DNA of 6,001 nucleotides from positions 1 through 6,001 of the forward strand of contig RFOC01000127.1 in NCBI GenBank assembly GCA_009926815.1. Reading direction: 5' to 3'. Both the position numbers and the translations under genes were made by a program. Of the stretch, positions 5,214 to 6,001 are shown one piece after another. The stretch's first letter is position 1, and each line of letters opens with the position of its first letter. The DNA comes from Planctomycetota bacterium. GTDB lineage: Bacteria > Planctomycetota > Phycisphaerae > Phycisphaerales > SM1A02. Below the pieces are notes generated by a model. The model saw nothing but the letters and a program-made list of their open reading frames with translations, was not told where the DNA came from and did no database searches.

Positions 5214-5861
5214 ATGATGAAGTTCACGTTTCCTGCCACGATCGTTCTCGCGCTTCCGACGCTCGCCCTGGCCGACGGTGAGATCGGTGACATCTGGGTC
5301 TACGCCTCCAACGGCAACCTGGTCACCGGTGCCTGGGATCACTCGACGGGCGAGGTCACCAACCCCTTCAGCCGCGTCTTCGCGGCCGAGTTCGGCGTGG
5401 ACCCCGCCTTCCCATTCAGCACCGACGAGCCCGGCATCGGTTCCAGTCTCGTGGGCACCACCATCACCATGGGGCTCTCGCCCACGCTGGGCGTGTGGAA
5501 CGGCTCGGGCTTCGGATTCTCCACCAGCACGCTGATGGGCGAGTACGGAGGACAGTCCTTCCAGACCGGCACGGGCGGCGCGTTCTCCTTCCTGGTCACC
5601 GCGGGTCTGGATCTTCACGCCGAGTTCACGCTGTCCGGTCCGGGACTGACGGATCCCGCCAACGGCATCTACCTGGCCACGTTCCAGTTCAGCGCGGCTG
5701 ATCACGGCAGCAGCGAGCCGCTCTGGGTGGTCTACAACCTCGGCATGAGCGAGGAGGAGCATGGCGCCGCGATCGAGTGGGTCCAGAGCAACCTGGTGCC
5801 TGCACCGGGCGCGATGGCGCTGCTCGGCCTGGCTGCGATGGCGAGGCGACGTCGTCGCTGA
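5214..5861 (+). CDS. Secreted PEP-CTERM-like protein, possibly all3515-related
   Basis: This 215-residue exported protein has a signal peptide (MMKFTFP..., cleavage likely after ALA at residue 20) and a compact sorting tail of PAPG, a short hydrophobic run and five arginines (about 196-215). The mature part opens with 'GDIWVYASNGNLVTGAW' and continues with 'SRVFAAEFG', 'STDEPGIGSS', 'LGVWNGSGF', 'GIYLATFQFSAADHGSSEPLWVVYN' and 'EEEHGAAIEWV'. This order resembles planctomycete PEP-CTERM proteins that I associate, from memory, with the all3515 family, described as Zur-repressed and hence linked to zinc limitation. That link is tentative and I cannot test it here. No enzyme motif is visible. The start ATG at 5214 follows GGAG at a 6-nt gap; a second ATG directly follows. 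It sits downstream of the His-rich gene on the same strand and ends at a strong hairpin. Confidence 0.85.
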   Translation: MMKFTFPATIVLALPTLALADGEIGDIWVYASNGNLVTGAWDHSTGEVTNPFSRVFAAEFGVDPAFPFSTDEPGIGSSLVGTTITMGLSPTLGVWNGSGFGFSTSTLMGEYGGQSFQTGTGGAFSFLVTAGLDLHAEFTLSGPGLTDPANGIYLATFQFSAADHGSSEPLWVVYNLGMSEEEHGAAIEWVQSNLVPAPGAMALLGLAAMARRRRR

Positions 5862-5876
5862 GCGGTTTCCGACCTT

Positions 5877-5905
5877 GGGGTCCCGCACATCGGGTGCGGG
5901 GCCCC
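5877..5905 (+). terminator. Strong hairpin after the second PEP-CTERM gene
   Basis: GGGGTCCCGCAC (5877-5888) pairs with GTGCGGGGCCCC (5894-5905) over 12 positions, with one U-G wobble and a 5-nt loop, beginning 16 nt past the stop. No U-tract follows, as with the hairpin after the first PEP-CTERM gene. It is a likely 3' end or terminator before the next gene at 5938. Confidence 0.55.
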
Positions 5906-5925
5906 ATCCCGGGCCCTGGGTTCCG

Positions 5926-5937
5926 TAGCATTCCGGA
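5926..5937 (+). promoter_or_regulatory. Candidate -10 for a leaderless oxidoreductase transcript
   Basis: TAGCAT (5926-5931) fits TANNNT and ends 6 nt before the ATG at 5938, so transcription would start at or next to the A of the start codon. No Shine-Dalgarno is present (TCCGGA precedes the ATG). No -35 is evident. The match is short and could be chance. Confidence 0.3.
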
Positions 5938-6001
5938 ATGGCCGCATCGGATCACATCGCCGTCATCGGGGCGGGCGTGGTGGGCCTCACCACGGCCCTC
6001 A
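5938..6001 (+). CDS. FAD-dependent oxidoreductase, D-amino-acid oxidase type (5' end only)
   Basis: Only the first 21 codons are present and the gene runs off the window. The translation opens MAASDHIAVIGAGVVGLTTA: a first beta strand followed by GAGVVG (GxGxxG), the dinucleotide-binding start of FAD-dependent oxidoreductases. The VIGAGVVGLTTAL wording is closest to D-amino-acid/glycine oxidase (DAO) proteins, which oxidise amine substrates using FAD. Other FAD or NAD Rossmann enzymes begin similarly, so the substrate cannot be fixed. The ATG lacks a Shine-Dalgarno, but a TANNNT -10 candidate lies 6 nt upstream, so the message may be leaderless. The hairpin at 5877-5905 separates it from the previous gene. 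Confidence 0.75.
   Translation, partial: MAASDHIAVIGAGVVGLTTAL

Overview
The window is high-GC bacterial DNA with closely packed, mostly complete genes. Two secreted proteins end in very short PxPG + ~12 hydrophobic residues + poly-Arg tails (PSPG...RRRRS and PAPG...RRRRR). These are compact PEP-CTERM-like sorting tails of the kind common in Planctomycetota, especially Phycisphaerae. With the GC-rich codon use and the other gene families, I infer a Phycisphaerales-like planctomycete. This is an inference from family style, not from a marker gene.

Layout from left to right: (1) 1-176 is an unassigned, partly AT-rich strip. (2) 177-455 (-) is a remnant holding only the C-terminal part of a LysR-type regulator's effector domain. 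(3) A strong hairpin at 501-536 follows a secreted PEP-CTERM-like protein, 562-1305 (-). (4) A 279-bp divergent intergenic region contains an inverted repeat and a TANNNT -10 candidate. (5) 1585-2025 (+) is a META/HslJ-domain lipoprotein. It converges on the next gene with only 6 nt between the stop codons, and both stops lie inside one palindrome. (6) 4568-2032 (-) is a two-gene operon: a Kef-type monovalent cation:proton antiporter with a C-terminal NAD-binding RCK/TrkA-N domain, then an MlaF-type ABC ATPase joined by a 4-nt GTGA stop/start overlap. (7) 4679-5080 (+), divergent from the antiporter, encodes a small exported His-rich/CxxC protein resembling DUF2946. (8) 5214-5861 (+) is a second PEP-CTERM-like secreted protein, followed by a strong hairpin. 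(9) At 5938 a FAD-dependent oxidoreductase of the D-amino-acid oxidase type begins and runs off the window.

The genes concern mainly the cell envelope: ion homeostasis, lipid-transport energisation, a lipoprotein, and exported proteins with sorting tails. The His-rich protein and the second PEP-CTERM protein are plausibly one transcription unit, because the 133-nt gap between them has no TA dinucleotide and hence no TANNNT -10; a role in metal handling is suggested but unproven. I see no clearly novel multi-gene system. The oddest points are the orphan MlaF-type ATPase coupled to the antiporter, the shared promoter-like block before two genes, near-leaderless starts, the META domain lacking both usual cysteines, and the LysR remnant with a good ribosome binding site. 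I found no tRNA, rRNA, CRISPR array or insertion sequence.
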